Assembly (NCBI RefSeq): GCF_039534915.1
Contig: NZ_BAAAWE010000001.1
Location: 3,968,001 to 4,032,000 of the forward strand
Length of the DNA: 64,000 bases
Source of the DNA: Streptomyces roseofulvus
GTDB lineage: Bacteria > Actinomycetota > Actinomycetes > Streptomycetales > Streptomycetaceae
Direction: 5' to 3'
Each line of letters starts with the position of its first letter. The first letter of the stretch is position 1. Made by a program: the position numbers and the translations under genes. Positions 23,928-32,814 of the stretch are shown here, piece by piece. The notes beneath the pieces are model-generated. The model did no database searches. It saw nothing but the letters and a program-made list of their open reading frames with translations, and was not told the origin of the DNA.

Positions 23928-24766
23928 GTCTCTCCTAGCAGTTGCTCGATGACGGCGGCGGACTCACCGGGAGTGAGGGCCTGCGTCCGAATGATCCCGT
24001 AGCGCAGCTCCAGAATACGGAGCTGTCGGAGGTCGGTCACGGGCCGCCCACCCGCGACCGCAGGCGAACGGCCGACCGCCGTCCCGTCCTCGAACTTCAA
24101 CACTTCGATGCCCCCAGCGAGGCCCGCGTGCTCCTCGCGGCGCATGGGCATGACCTGGAGCTCGACCTGCCGCCACCGCGCCACCTCCAGGAGGTGTTCG
24201 AGCTGGCGCCGGAGTACTGCCCGCCCTCCCAAGGGGCGCCGGAGCGTCCACTCCTCCAGGACGAAACTCAACTCGGGCGCAGGTTCACGGTCGAACACGG
24301 ACTTCCGAGCGACCCGCGCCGCCATGTAGCGCTCCACCTCATCCTGCGCATAGGCCGGCCGCCGCATCATCAGCAACCCCCGCGCGTACTCGGGCGTCTG
24401 CAACAACCCGTGCACGTTCAGCGGCTCGTACAACTGCATCTCCACGGCCTTCGCTTCAAGCTGCGCCAGCTCACGCACCTTCTTCGGGTAGCGGACCTTC
24501 GCCACGTCGTCCTTCATCGCCGACAGCAGCCCGTCCGCCCGCAGGACCTCGTCCGCCTTGTCCAGGTACTCGGGGCGTGGGATCCGCTTGCCGCCCTCGA
24601 TCTTGTAGACGAGGTCCTCGCCGTAGCCGAGCGCCACCCCGAAATCCGCCGCGCTCATGCCCACCGCCTCGCGCCGCAACCGCAGTTGGCGACCCACGGT
24701 GGCGACGACGGCGACGCCCCACTCGTCGTCCGGGTCGACTTCCCAGCCGCTTTCCTCCGCCGACAT
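23924..24766 (-). CDS. XRE family transcriptional regulator with DUF5753 domain
   Basis: A 280-residue regulator. Residues about 20-75 form a helix-turn-helix (LRLRREAVGMSAADFGVAL, then YGEDLVYKIEGGKRIPRPEYL). The rest is a DUF5753 domain with YEPLNVHGLLQTPEYARGLL, RQLEHLLEVARWRQVELQVMP and GIEVLKFEDG. This BldB/WhiJ-type XRE plus DUF397 architecture is a hallmark of streptomycetes, where many paralogous pairs tune development and antibiotic production. The start ATG at 24766 gives MSAEESGWEVD. It is divergent from a second DNA-binding protein gene and shares a 189-bp promoter region with it. Confidence 0.94.
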   Translation of the reverse strand: MSAEESGWEVDPDDEWGVAVVATVGRQLRLRREAVGMSAADFGVALGYGEDLVYKIEGGKRIPRPEYLDKADEVLRADGLLSAMKDDVAKVRYPKKVRELAQLEAKAVEMQLYEPLNVHGLLQTPEYARGLLMMRRPAYAQDEVERYMAARVARKSVFDREPAPELSFVLEEWTLRRPLGGRAVLRRQLEHLLEVARWRQVELQVMPMRREEHAGLAGGIEVLKFEDGTAVGRSPAVAGGRPVTDLRQLRILELRYGIIRTQALTPGESAAVIEQLLGET

Positions 24767-24955
24767 CCCGCACCCCTCCACCCGAACCGTGCGCAGAAAT
24801 GCGTCGGCCCCCGCCGGGATTGCAGTCCCATGCGAGGGCCTACCAACCAGGAAGCTCAAACCTTCCCGATGGATACTCGACAGCGTAGTCGGCGACAGCG
24901 GCCCACGTCCCGCCCACCCGCCAAGAACCACTCTTCCCAGCGTACTTCCGGCGGA
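24767..24955. promoter_or_regulatory. Shared divergent promoter region between the XRE and HTH/zinc-ribbon genes
   Basis: The 189-bp region between two oppositely oriented DNA-binding protein genes contains no open coding sequence with bias. It must hold both promoters. No clear palindrome was recognised. Confidence 0.4.
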
Positions 24956-25786
24956 GTGTGCCACGAGCGGACCCGCCTCACCCGCAACTTCACGGTCCTC
25001 GACAACGCCCTCATCCAGCACGAGGTCCTGGGCGGTGCGGCGATCGCCATCGCCTGCTACATCGCCTCGCAGCCCGAGGGCACCCGCGTGGACATCAGGA
25101 CCCTCGCCGACAAACTCCGCTTCGGCCGGACGACCGTGTCGCGGGCCCTGAACGCCCTGGAGGCCCACGGCTACCTGCGCCGCACGGTGGTCCGCACCCC
25201 CGACGGCCGCGTCTTCACCCACACGGTCTTCTGCCACAAGCCGTCCCAGGACCAGCCGGCCCCCCAGAAGCCCCCACGCAGGCACCCACCAAAGCCGGCC
25301 CCGACTCCCCCGCCGGACCCCGAACCCACCCCCGAACGCCTCACCCGCCGCCCCCTCCCACCCGTCCCCCGCCCCGGCTTCCCGGCCCGCGAACTCCTCC
25401 GCGTCGCCCTCCGCGTCCTCCTCGACCTGCGGAACGCGGACCCCCGCCTGTACGTCTCCGAGGCCGACGCCGACCACCTCGCCCTGGGCGTCGCGGCCTG
25501 GCTGGAACGCGACGCCTCACCGGAGACCATCCGCCACGCCCTGACGTCCCACCTCCCCAAGGGCCCCCTCACCCACCCGGCAGCCCTCCTCGCCCACCGC
25601 CTGACGACCCACCTCCCCCCGGCACCGCCACCACTCCCCACCCCCACTCACACGCCACCCCCGCCACCCGACCCCATCTGGCTCTGCGACGACTGCGACG
25701 TCACCTTCAAGTCCCCGGCCCCGACCTGCCCCTCCTGCGGCCACACGAACGCCACTCCCTCCACCAGACCGGTTCTCCGTTGCTGA
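24956..25786 (+). CDS. Helix-turn-helix protein with C-terminal zinc ribbon
   Basis: A 276-residue protein. The GTG at 24956 is chosen because conserved-looking sequence starts there (CHERTRLTRNFTVLDNALIQ); its ribosome site is poor, so it may be leaderless. Residues about 10-80 are a winged helix (ADKLRFGRTTVSRALNALEAHGYLRRTVV). A Pro-rich linker follows, then a helical segment (YVSEADADHLALGVAAWLERD) and a final zinc ribbon WLCDDCDVTFKSPAPTCPSCG with CxxC...CxxC. It resembles helix-turn-helix proteins common in streptomycetes, whose targets are unknown. It is divergent from the XRE/DUF397 pair. Confidence 0.82.
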   Translation: MCHERTRLTRNFTVLDNALIQHEVLGGAAIAIACYIASQPEGTRVDIRTLADKLRFGRTTVSRALNALEAHGYLRRTVVRTPDGRVFTHTVFCHKPSQDQPAPQKPPRRHPPKPAPTPPPDPEPTPERLTRRPLPPVPRPGFPARELLRVALRVLLDLRNADPRLYVSEADADHLALGVAAWLERDASPETIRHALTSHLPKGPLTHPAALLAHRLTTHLPPAPPPLPTPTHTPPPPPDPIWLCDDCDVTFKSPAPTCPSCGHTNATPSTRPVLRC

Positions 25787-25807
25787 CGAAAACCGCCGCA
25801 TGACAGC

Positions 25808-26314
25808 ATGGCTCGGGTGAACGACCACGGGGAGAAGACGACAGGACCTCAGCAGCACTCCAGAATCGCCGACTTGACGTACTCTGCCCCGCCCCCGGCC
25901 GACCAGGTCCCCGCCCCGCCCCGGGAAGCGACCGACCCAGAGGCAGCGGCGCGGCGCGAGTTTGCCCGTTTGCTCGGCGAATTCCGGCGGACCGCGGTAC
26001 TGGTGCCGTTCGACGAGCTGGGGAGCCTCTGGACGGCGGAGTACGGGGGCGTGCGGTGGATCTGCGCCTTCTCCGACGAGGAGGCACTCGCCCGGTTCGC
26101 CGAGGCGCGCGGAGAAGCGGCGCGGGAGTGGACGTACCGCACCGTCCTCGGCGCGCGGCTGCTCGACGCGATGGTCCCGATGCTGCCCGGCCCGGGCGGG
26201 GTGGCACTGGACGCGGGGAGCGCCGGCGGGATGGTGTTCCCGCCGGTGGCGGGGATCGTCCCGGACGAGGTGGCGGTCGATCTGGCAGAAGCAGGGGGAA
26301 CGGGGGAGCAGTGA
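25808..26314 (+). CDS. SseB-like domain protein, first gene of the Rhs toxin module
   Basis: A 168-residue cytoplasmic protein. After a polar, Pro-rich lead of 45 residues, it has an SseB-like domain: LVPFDELGSLWTAEYGG, ICAFSDEEALARFAEA and LDAMVPMLPGPGGVALDAGS. SseB-type domains in actinobacteria often sit next to secretion-linked toxins and may act as chaperones or adaptors. The stop overlaps the GTG of the next gene (GTGA), which in turn overlaps the Rhs toxin gene, so the three genes form a tightly coupled operon. A link to secretion is inferred from context. Confidence 0.78.
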   Translation: MARVNDHGEKTTGPQQHSRIADLTYSAPPPADQVPAPPREATDPEAAARREFARLLGEFRRTAVLVPFDELGSLWTAEYGGVRWICAFSDEEALARFAEARGEAAREWTYRTVLGARLLDAMVPMLPGPGGVALDAGSAGGMVFPPVAGIVPDEVAVDLAEAGGTGEQ

Positions 26315-26958
26315 GCGGCAACGAGCCTGATCTCGCCGCGCCGGCGGAGGCGCTGGCGGCGATAGCGAAGGGTATCGACCTGGCCCATGCCGAGCTGAAG
26401 GAGCTCGGCATGATCGGCGAGGCGACGACGGGCCGGGGGTTCTCGGAACTGGCCCTGACGGGGATCGAGTTGGGGCACGCGGGGCTCACCTCGACGCTGG
26501 AGACGTTCTGCGAGCGGTGGGAGTGGGGGGTGCGCGGGCTGACTCTGCGGGGGAACGCCTTCGCGCAGGGCGTGGGCCTGTCGGCGGGTTCGTTCGCCGA
26601 GCAGGACCAGTACGTCAAGGACACGATCAAGATCGGCGTGAACTCCCTCAACGGCAACCCGCACCTGTCGGAGGACGAGGTCAAGCAGATGCGCTGGGAC
26701 ACGATCCGCGACCAGTCCGCGACGGACGGTGCCGACTGGAGCGTCGAGTCGATGAGCGCGGCGAACGACGAGGTCAAGCAGACCTGGAAGAACACGGGGT
26801 ACGACGTCATGGACTCGCAGATGGACTCCCTGGAGCGGTCCGGTCTGCTCGACGGCGAGCTGCGTAACCGTATCGACGAGCGGGTCAGGGAGGACTTCGA
26901 TCCCGACCAGGCGACGATCGACCAGGCCGAGCAGCCGCGGTGGGGGGAGAGCCGCTGA
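26311..26958 (+). CDS. Helical protein of unknown function, probable partner of the Rhs toxin
   Basis: A 215-residue protein starting at GTG that overlaps the upstream stop. It has no signal or membrane segment. The first 90 residues are helical with a WXG100-like feel (LAAPAEALAAIAKGIDLAHAELKEL, given here as LAAIAKGIDLAHAELKEL, and CERWEWGVRGL with W-x-W-G). The rest is charged and helical. I recognise no named family. Its stop overlaps the ATG of the Rhs toxin (TGATG), so equal production is likely. By analogy with helical partner proteins encoded beside other T7SS toxins, it may be a targeting or folding partner; this is inference. Confidence 0.72.
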   Translation: MSGNEPDLAAPAEALAAIAKGIDLAHAELKELGMIGEATTGRGFSELALTGIELGHAGLTSTLETFCERWEWGVRGLTLRGNAFAQGVGLSAGSFAEQDQYVKDTIKIGVNSLNGNPHLSEDEVKQMRWDTIRDQSATDGADWSVESMSAANDEVKQTWKNTGYDVMDSQMDSLERSGLLDGELRNRIDERVREDFDPDQATIDQAEQPRWGESR

Positions 26959-29900
26959 TGGTGGACCTGAGGGGGTGGGGCGACAAGCTCGTCGACGGGT
27001 GGGACAAGGCCGTCGACAAGGGCGGCGAGCTGCTCGGCGAGGGCGTCGACTACGTCACCGACAAGACCGGTCAGGCGCTGGACAAGGTGGGTGCGCACGA
27101 CTGGGCGGACGCGGTCGAGGACTGGGGCGACGAGACCGCCTCCTCGCTCGGCGCCCAGGTCGGGGAGCAGCAGCTCGGGCAGACCGAGGACGCGGACGAG
27201 CTGGTCCACGGAAAGCCGGACCGCATCACCGCGACGGTGAAGAACCTGCGGGACTTCCAGAAGGCGTTCGACCTGGTCGGCGGCGGCATGCGGAGGCTCG
27301 ACCCGTCCCAGTGGAAGGGCGAGGCGGCCGACGCGTTCCGGGCGAAGTTCCAGACGCTGCCGACGGACTGGTTGCACGCGGCGGACGCGATGGAAGCTGC
27401 GGCCAAGGCTCTGGAGACGTACGCGCGGGCGGTCGTCAGCGCCCAGTCCAAGGCGAGGGAGGCGATCGCCCTGTACAAGGAGGGCGACCAGGACTCCAAG
27501 AAGGCGGTCGACAGCTACAACCAGAAGGTCGACGCGTACAACGCGGCCCGCGAGGGGGACAGCCCGCTGCCCCGCCCGGAGCCGTTCTCCGACCCGGGCA
27601 AGGCGAAGCGGCAGCGGGCCCGGGAGCTCCTGAACGCCGCCCGCACGGCGCGCAACGAGGCCGGTGAGACGGCGACGGCCGCGGTGCGTGCCGCGCTCGC
27701 GCACGCGCCGCAGGAGCCGAAGGGCCTGGAGAAGGCCAAGCTGGAGCTGCTCGACCTGGGCGTGGGCACGGGTGTCGAGCTGATGCACGTCGGCGGCGGC
27801 GTCGTGAAGGGCACGGCCGGTCTGGTCAACTTCGTGCGCTCGCTCAACCCGATGGACCCGTACAACCTGACCCACCCGGCGGAGTACTACAAGGGCGTCA
27901 ACATGACGCTCGCCGGTCTGGTCTCGATGGGGGCCAACCCGGACCGGGCGCTGAAGAACGCCTGGGACGGGTTCAAGGAGGACCCGTCGGAGGGGATCGG
28001 CCGCCTCATACCGGAGCTGCTCGGCACCAAGGGCACGGGGCTGGCCCGCGGCGGTCTGCGCGCCGGGCTCGACGCCAAGCGTCCGCCGGGCGGGAAGCCG
28101 GACGGCGGCCGCACCGATCTGAACAAGGACCCCGCGAACAAGGGGCAGCGGTGCTCCGAGTCCGTCTGCAAGCAGGACCCGATCGACATCGCGTCGGGCC
28201 GGATGCTGCTGCCGCAGACGGACGTCGCCCTGCCCGGCTCCCTCCCGCTCGTCTTCCGGCGCACCTTCGACTCGTCCCGGCGGTCCGGGCGGTGGTTCGG
28301 CCCGACGTGGTCGAGCACGGTGGACCAGCGGCTGGAGATCGACCCCGAGGGGGTCGTGTTCAGCTGCGACGAGGGCAGCCTCCTCGCCTACCCGCACCCG
28401 GCCCCTGGGGTGCCGGTCATGCCCGCCCACGGCCGGCGGTGGCCCCTGGACCGGGTGGACGACGGGTACACGATCACCGATCCGCTCAGCGGCCGGGTCT
28501 GGCACTTCGCGGACCACTCCGACGACGTCGCCCTGCTGGCCCAGATCGACGACCGCAACGGCAACTGGATCGCCTTCGAGTACGACGAGTCGGGTGCGCC
28601 GACGTCGATCGTCCACCACGGCGGCTACCACCTGAGGCTCACGACCGCCGACGGCCGGATCACGGCCCTGCACCTGGCCGGGGCGGCGGCGGACGGATCC
28701 GACCAGGAGATCCTGCGGTACGGCTACACCGACGGTCACCTCACCGAGGTCACGAACTCCTCGGGCCGGCCGCTGCGCTTCGGCTGCGACGAGCACGGCC
28801 GGCTCACGTGGTGGACCGACACCAACGGCAGCCGTTTCGACTACGTCTACGACGACCAGGACCGCTGCACCTACCAGTCGGGCGCGAACGGCCATATGGA
28901 GACGACGTTCACGTGGGACGACGTCGACCCCGCGACGGGACTGCGCTCGACCACCCTCACCACCGGCAGCGGCCGCACCGAGCGTCATCTGATCGACGCC
29001 CGCTCGAAGGTCGTCGCCGAGATCGACCCGCTGGGCGCGGTCACCCGCTTCACGTACGACCGCCACGACCGGATGCTGTCCCGGACGGACCCGCTCGGCC
29101 ATGTCAGCCGCACGGAGTACGACGGCGAGGGCCGCCCCGTCCTGGCCGAGCGCCCGGACGGGCGGCGGGTCCGGGTGGAGTACGACGCCGACGGCATGCC
29201 CGTGCGGATCGCGGGGACCGACGGCACGGTGACGCGCCAGACCTTCGACGCGCGCGGCAACCGCACGTCGGTGACCTCGGCGTCCGGGGCGCGCACGGAG
29301 TTCGCGTACGACGAGGCGGGCCGGCTCACGGCGGTGACGGACCCGCTGGGCGCCACCACCCGTATCGCCGTGGACGCCCGGGGCCTTCCGGTCGAGGTCA
29401 CCGACCCGCTCGGTGCGACGACCCGCTACGAGCACGACGCCTTCGGCCGTACGGTCCGGATCACGGACCCGCTCGGCGCGGTCACCCGGCTGGAGTGGAC
29501 GGTCGAGGGCCGCCCGTCCCGGCGCGTGGCGCCCGACGGCACGGTGGAGTCGTGGACGTACGACGGCGAGGGCAACTGCCTGACCCATACGGACGCGCTG
29601 GGCGGCACGACCCGCTTCACGTACACGGACTTCGACCTGCTGACCTCCCGCACGGACCCGGACGGCGTCCGCCACGAGTTCGCCCACGACATGGATCTGC
29701 GGCTGACGCGGGTGACGAACCCGCAGGGTCTGACCTGGGAGTACGCCTACGACCCGGCGGGCCGGCAGATCGCCGAGACGGACTTCGACGGCCGGACGCT
29801 GGGCTACGCGTACGACGCGGCCGGTCGCCTCACCTCCCGGGTGAACGGCCTCGGTGAAACGATCCGCTTCGAGCGCAACGCGCTGGGCCAGATCGTCCGC

Positions 29901-31544
29901 AAGGAGGTCGAGGGCGTCGGGACGACGACGTTCACGTACGACGTCTTCGACGAACTGGCGGAGGCGGTCAGCCCGGACGCCCGCCTCGAACGCCTCCGCG
30001 ACCGCCACGGCCGTCTGAGGTCCGAGACCGTCAACGGCCGGACGATGACATACGCGTACGACGACCTCGGCAGGCGGGTGGGACGCACCACCCCGACCGG
30101 CGCGGTCAGCGAGTGGACGTACGACGCGGCCGGCCGCCGGACGAGACTGACGTCGTCCGGCCGTGAACTCACCTTCTCCTTCGACGCCCTGGGCCGGGAG
30201 ACGGCCCGCAGCATCGGCGACTTCACCACCCTGACGTCGTCGTACGACGAACTGAGCCGCCTGACGACCCAGGAGGTCACGGCCCGTTCCGGCCGCCTCC
30301 AGCACCGCGCGTACGCCTATCGCCCCGACGGCGCCCTGACCTCGGTCACGGACGCCTTCTCAGGCACCCGCCACTTCGACCTGGACGGCGCGGGCCGGGT
30401 CACGGCGGTCCGTGCGGACCGCTGGACGGAGCGCTACGCCTACGACGAGGCCGGCAACCAGACGGAGGCGACCTGGCCGTCCCGCCACCCGTCCCAGGCG
30501 GCGACGGGCCCGCGCGCCTACGAGGGCAACCGCCTCACGCAGGCGGGCGCCGTCCGCTACGAACACGACGCCCAAGGCCGCATCACCCTCCGCCAGAAAC
30601 CCCGCCTCTCCCGCAAACCGGACACCTGGCGCTACGCGTGGGACCCGGAGGACCGCCTGCGGTCGGTCACCACCCCGGACGGCACGGTCTGGCACTACAC
30701 CTACGACCCCCTCGGCCGTCGCATCGCCAAGCAATCGGCCCTGGAGACGGTCCACTTCACGTGGGACGGGACCACCCTCTGCGAGCAGACGACCGACCAG
30801 GTCATCCTCACCTGGGACCACGCGGGCCTCCGCCCCCTCTCCCAGACCGAACGCCGCACGGACACGACCGACGACCGCTTCTTCGCCATCGTCACGGACC
30901 TCATCGGCACCCCCACGGAACTGGTCGACGAGTCGGGCGAACTGGCCTGGCACACCCGCGCCACCCTCTGGGGCACCACCACCTGGAACAAGTCCGCCAC
31001 CGCCTACACCCCCCTCCGCTTCCCGGGCCAGTACTACGACCCCGAATCCGGCCTCCACTACAACTACTTCCGCTACTACGACCCGGAATCGGCCCGCTAC
31101 CTGACCCAGGACCCCCTGGGCCTGACCCCGGCCCCGAACCCGGCCGCGTACGTCGACAATCCGCATACGTGGAGCGACCCTCTTGGTCTGAGTCCGTGCG
31201 AGGATCCCAGTCATGACACCTCAAAGAGCAGAAGAGAGGCGTTTCGGAAGGCAAAACAACATCTGGGAATTCCCATGTCGCAGCATCCTGACGAGATCCA
31301 ACGGGTCCCCATGACCGATCGTGACGGCAACCGGATCCTGGACGCCAATAATCAGTTCGTCATGACGCGCGAATACATCTTCACCCGGGCGGACGGCAGC
31401 CGTGTCATGATCCAGGATCACGCCGCAGGGCACTACTACGGCGAGGGCGGCCAGGGCGACCAAGGCAGCCATTTCAACGTCAGGCCCATCGAAAACACCC
31501 GGACCGGACATGTTCCCGGCACGGCGAGGCACTATGACTACTGA
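26958..31544 (+). CDS. Rhs repeat polymorphic toxin with WXG-like N-terminus and HNH/EndoVII-type nuclease tip
   Basis: A 1528-residue protein. Residues 1-95 are amphipathic; about 90-240 form a helical WXG-like domain with W119-K-G121. A DUF6531-like entry (DPIDIASGRMLLPQTDVALPG) begins at about 400. YD/Rhs repeats (many G-R-x-x-x-x-x-D-P-L-G units) run from about 560 to 1340, ending in the Rhs core YDPESGLHYNYFRYYDPES and YLTQDPLGL (1361-1389). The last 115 residues after DPLGL differ in composition and carry IQDHAAGHYYGEGG, GDQGSHFNVRP and TGHVPGTARHY, a pattern I associate with HNH/EndoVII-fold toxins. The shell should enclose a DNase released into rival cells. An Imm50-like gene follows 12 bases later. 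Confidence 0.9.
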   Translation: MVDLRGWGDKLVDGWDKAVDKGGELLGEGVDYVTDKTGQALDKVGAHDWADAVEDWGDETASSLGAQVGEQQLGQTEDADELVHGKPDRITATVKNLRDFQKAFDLVGGGMRRLDPSQWKGEAADAFRAKFQTLPTDWLHAADAMEAAAKALETYARAVVSAQSKAREAIALYKEGDQDSKKAVDSYNQKVDAYNAAREGDSPLPRPEPFSDPGKAKRQRARELLNAARTARNEAGETATAAVRAALAHAPQEPKGLEKAKLELLDLGVGTGVELMHVGGGVVKGTAGLVNFVRSLNPMDPYNLTHPAEYYKGVNMTLAGLVSMGANPDRALKNAWDGFKEDPSEGIGRLIPELLGTKGTGLARGGLRAGLDAKRPPGGKPDGGRTDLNKDPANKGQRCSESVCKQDPIDIASGRMLLPQTDVALPGSLPLVFRRTFDSSRRSGRWFGPTWSSTVDQRLEIDPEGVVFSCDEGSLLAYPHPAPGVPVMPAHGRRWPLDRVDDGYTITDPLSGRVWHFADHSDDVALLAQIDDRNGNWIAFEYDESGAPTSIVHHGGYHLRLTTADGRITALHLAGAAADGSDQEILRYGYTDGHLTEVTNSSGRPLRFGCDEHGRLTWWTDTNGSRFDYVYDDQDRCTYQSGANGHMETTFTWDDVDPATGLRSTTLTTGSGRTERHLIDARSKVVAEIDPLGAVTRFTYDRHDRMLSRTDPLGHVSRTEYDGEGRPVLAERPDGRRVRVEYDADGMPVRIAGTDGTVTRQTFDARGNRTSVTSASGARTEFAYDEAGRLTAVTDPLGATTRIAVDARGLPVEVTDPLGATTRYEHDAFGRTVRITDPLGAVTRLEWTVEGRPSRRVAPDGTVESWTYDGEGNCLTHTDALGGTTRFTYTDFDLLTSRTDPDGVRHEFAHDMDLRLTRVTNPQGLTWEYAYDPAGRQIAETDFDGRTLGYAYDAAGRLTSRVNGLGETIRFERNALGQIVRKEVEGVGTTTFTYDVFDELAEAVSPDARLERLRDRHGRLRSETVNGRTMTYAYDDLGRRVGRTTPTGAVSEWTYDAAGRRTRLTSSGRELTFSFDALGRETARSIGDFTTLTSSYDELSRLTTQEVTARSGRLQHRAYAYRPDGALTSVTDAFSGTRHFDLDGAGRVTAVRADRWTERYAYDEAGNQTEATWPSRHPSQAATGPRAYEGNRLTQAGAVRYEHDAQGRITLRQKPRLSRKPDTWRYAWDPEDRLRSVTTPDGTVWHYTYDPLGRRIAKQSALETVHFTWDGTTLCEQTTDQVILTWDHAGLRPLSQTERRTDTTDDRFFAIVTDLIGTPTELVDESGELAWHTRATLWGTTTWNKSATAYTPLRFPGQYYDPESGLHYNYFRYYDPESARYLTQDPLGLTPAPNPAAYVDNPHTWSDPLGLSPCEDPSHDTSKSRREAFRKAKQHLGIPMSQHPDEIQRVPMTDRDGNRILDANNQFVMTREYIFTRADGSRVMIQDHAAGHYYGEGGQGDQGSHFNVRPIENTRTGHVPGTARHYDY

Positions 31545-31556
31545 CAGGATACGTGG

Positions 31557-31949
31557 ATGACTTGGATCTCCCTTCTCGCCGACTCCGCAGGATTGGAGAG
31601 TATTTATGGAGGACATGTTCCTGACCTCGAAGACGTGTCACTCCACGAGGTCGAAATCCTTCGCGAAGGTCCGGCACTGAACCTCAGGTTCGACATGCCG
31701 TCCTTTCCGAAGCAGCCTCCGAAAAAGTGGAGCGTCCAGGGCTTCAATACGGTCCAGGTCACCTTGGGCCTCTCCGGCCTGCGAAGCGTCTCACTCAGCG
31801 GTTTCACTTCGAACCCTGTGGTGTCGATCTCCCTGCGAGCTCAGGACGGAATCACGCTGGGGATCGAATCCGTCCCGGTCCAGTTGCTCGCCACCGCAGA
31901 AATGGCCTATATTTTTCGGATTTCCGCCTACACCAACAGCGTTGACTGA
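31557..31949 (+). CDS. Immunity protein, Imm50-like
   Basis: A 130-residue cytoplasmic protein starting 12 bases after the toxin stop, with AGGA at good spacing. The pattern WISLLADSAGLESIYGG, then PPKKWSVQGFNTVQVTLGL and LRSVSLSGF resembles the Imm50 family of polymorphic-toxin immunity proteins. It should bind and block the nuclease tip of the adjacent Rhs toxin. Codon use is unlike its neighbours, with many A- and T-ending codons (for example AGT ATT TAT GGA GGA), pointing to acquisition together with the toxin tip. Family assignment is by eye. Confidence 0.75.
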   Translation: MTWISLLADSAGLESIYGGHVPDLEDVSLHEVEILREGPALNLRFDMPSFPKQPPKKWSVQGFNTVQVTLGLSGLRSVSLSGFTSNPVVSISLRAQDGITLGIESVPVQLLATAEMAYIFRISAYTNSVD

Positions 31950-32022
31950 GCCACGCCACCGCATCTCCAATAGGAGCAACAGAGGGCCTTGAGCCGGGGC
32001 ACTCGCACAAGAGGAGTCGAGG

Positions 32023-32565
32023 ATGTGGGAAAGCGTCGTCGTCGAGGTGATCCCGGCCGGGGAGCGGCTGGAGTTGGTGCCGTTGGAGGTCGGGCACGCC
32101 GAGGAGATGGTGGGGGTGCTGGGGGATCCGGCGCTGCACCGGTTCATCGGGGGTGCGCCGGAGGGGCTTGAGGGGCTGCGGGCCCGGTACGCGCGGTGGG
32201 CGGCCGGGGCGCCGGAGCCGGGGACCAGCTGGTGCAACTGGGTGGTGCGCGAGCGGGAGGGCGGGCGGCTCGTCGGGACCGTGCAGGCCACCGTCGCCGG
32301 CGGTGTCGCCGAGGTCGCCTGGGTCGTCGGGACCGCCTGGCAGGGGCGCGGGTACGCCTCCGAGGCGGCCCGCGCGCTCGTCGGGTGGCTGCGGCCCCGG
32401 GTCCGTACCGTCGTCGCCCACGTCCGCCCCGGCCACACCGCCTCGGCCGCCGTCGCCCGCGCCGCCGGGCTCGTACCGACCGATGAGGTGCACGACGGGG
32501 AGGTGCGGTGGGCGGCTCCTCCCGAGCGCGTAGGGGACGAATCGGGCACGGGTGGTACCATATAG
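32023..32565 (+). CDS. GNAT family N-acetyltransferase
   Basis: A 180-residue cytoplasmic enzyme. ERLELVPLEVGHAEEM at the N-terminus and the acetyl-CoA loop VVGTAWQGRGYASEAARALVGWL (split as VVGTAWQGRGYASEA and ALVGWL) with Q-x-x-G-x-G/A define a GNAT fold of the RimJ/RimL-like type. The substrate is unknown. GAGGAGTCGAGG precedes the ATG. It lies three bases before the start of a VapB-like antitoxin gene, so it could be transcribed with the toxin-antitoxin pair, though GNAT toxins usually pair with different antitoxins. Confidence 0.86.
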   Translation: MWESVVVEVIPAGERLELVPLEVGHAEEMVGVLGDPALHRFIGGAPEGLEGLRARYARWAAGAPEPGTSWCNWVVREREGGRLVGTVQATVAGGVAEVAWVVGTAWQGRGYASEAARALVGWLRPRVRTVVAHVRPGHTASAAVARAAGLVPTDEVHDGEVRWAAPPERVGDESGTGGTI

Positions 32566-32568
32566 GGC

Positions 32569-32814
32569 ATGATAAAGACGACGGTGTATCTCCCTGAGGC
32601 ACTGGAGTTGCGCCTCGACGCGGAGGCCGCGGCCACCGGCGTCAGCAAGGCGGAGCTCATCCGGCGGGCCATCGCCCTGCTCCTGGACTCGTCGCCCCGG
32701 GCTCAGAAGGGCACCGGAGCGCTCCCCGTCTTCGACAGCGGGCGTCCGCGCACCGCGGCCGGCATGGACGACGCCGTGTACGAGCACATCAAAGAGCGGA
32801 ACGCCCGGCGTTGA
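32569..32814 (+). CDS. Ribbon-helix-helix antitoxin (VapB-like, CopG fold)
   Basis: An 81-residue protein. The first half is a ribbon-helix-helix DNA-binding domain: strand IKTTVYLPEALELRLD, then helices AAATGVSKAELIRRAIALLL. The C-terminal tail (GMDDAVYEHIKERNARR) is the likely toxin-neutralising part. Its stop overlaps the TTG start of the PIN toxin. It should repress its own operon and block the toxin. Confidence 0.88.
   Translation: MIKTTVYLPEALELRLDAEAAATGVSKAELIRRAIALLLDSSPRAQKGTGALPVFDSGRPRTAAGMDDAVYEHIKERNARR

Noticed and set aside
30360..31214. Antisense frame across the Rhs core as a second immunity gene
   Set aside because: It lies wholly opposite the conserved Rhs core and has shadow-type composition. 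The true immunity gene is downstream at 31557.
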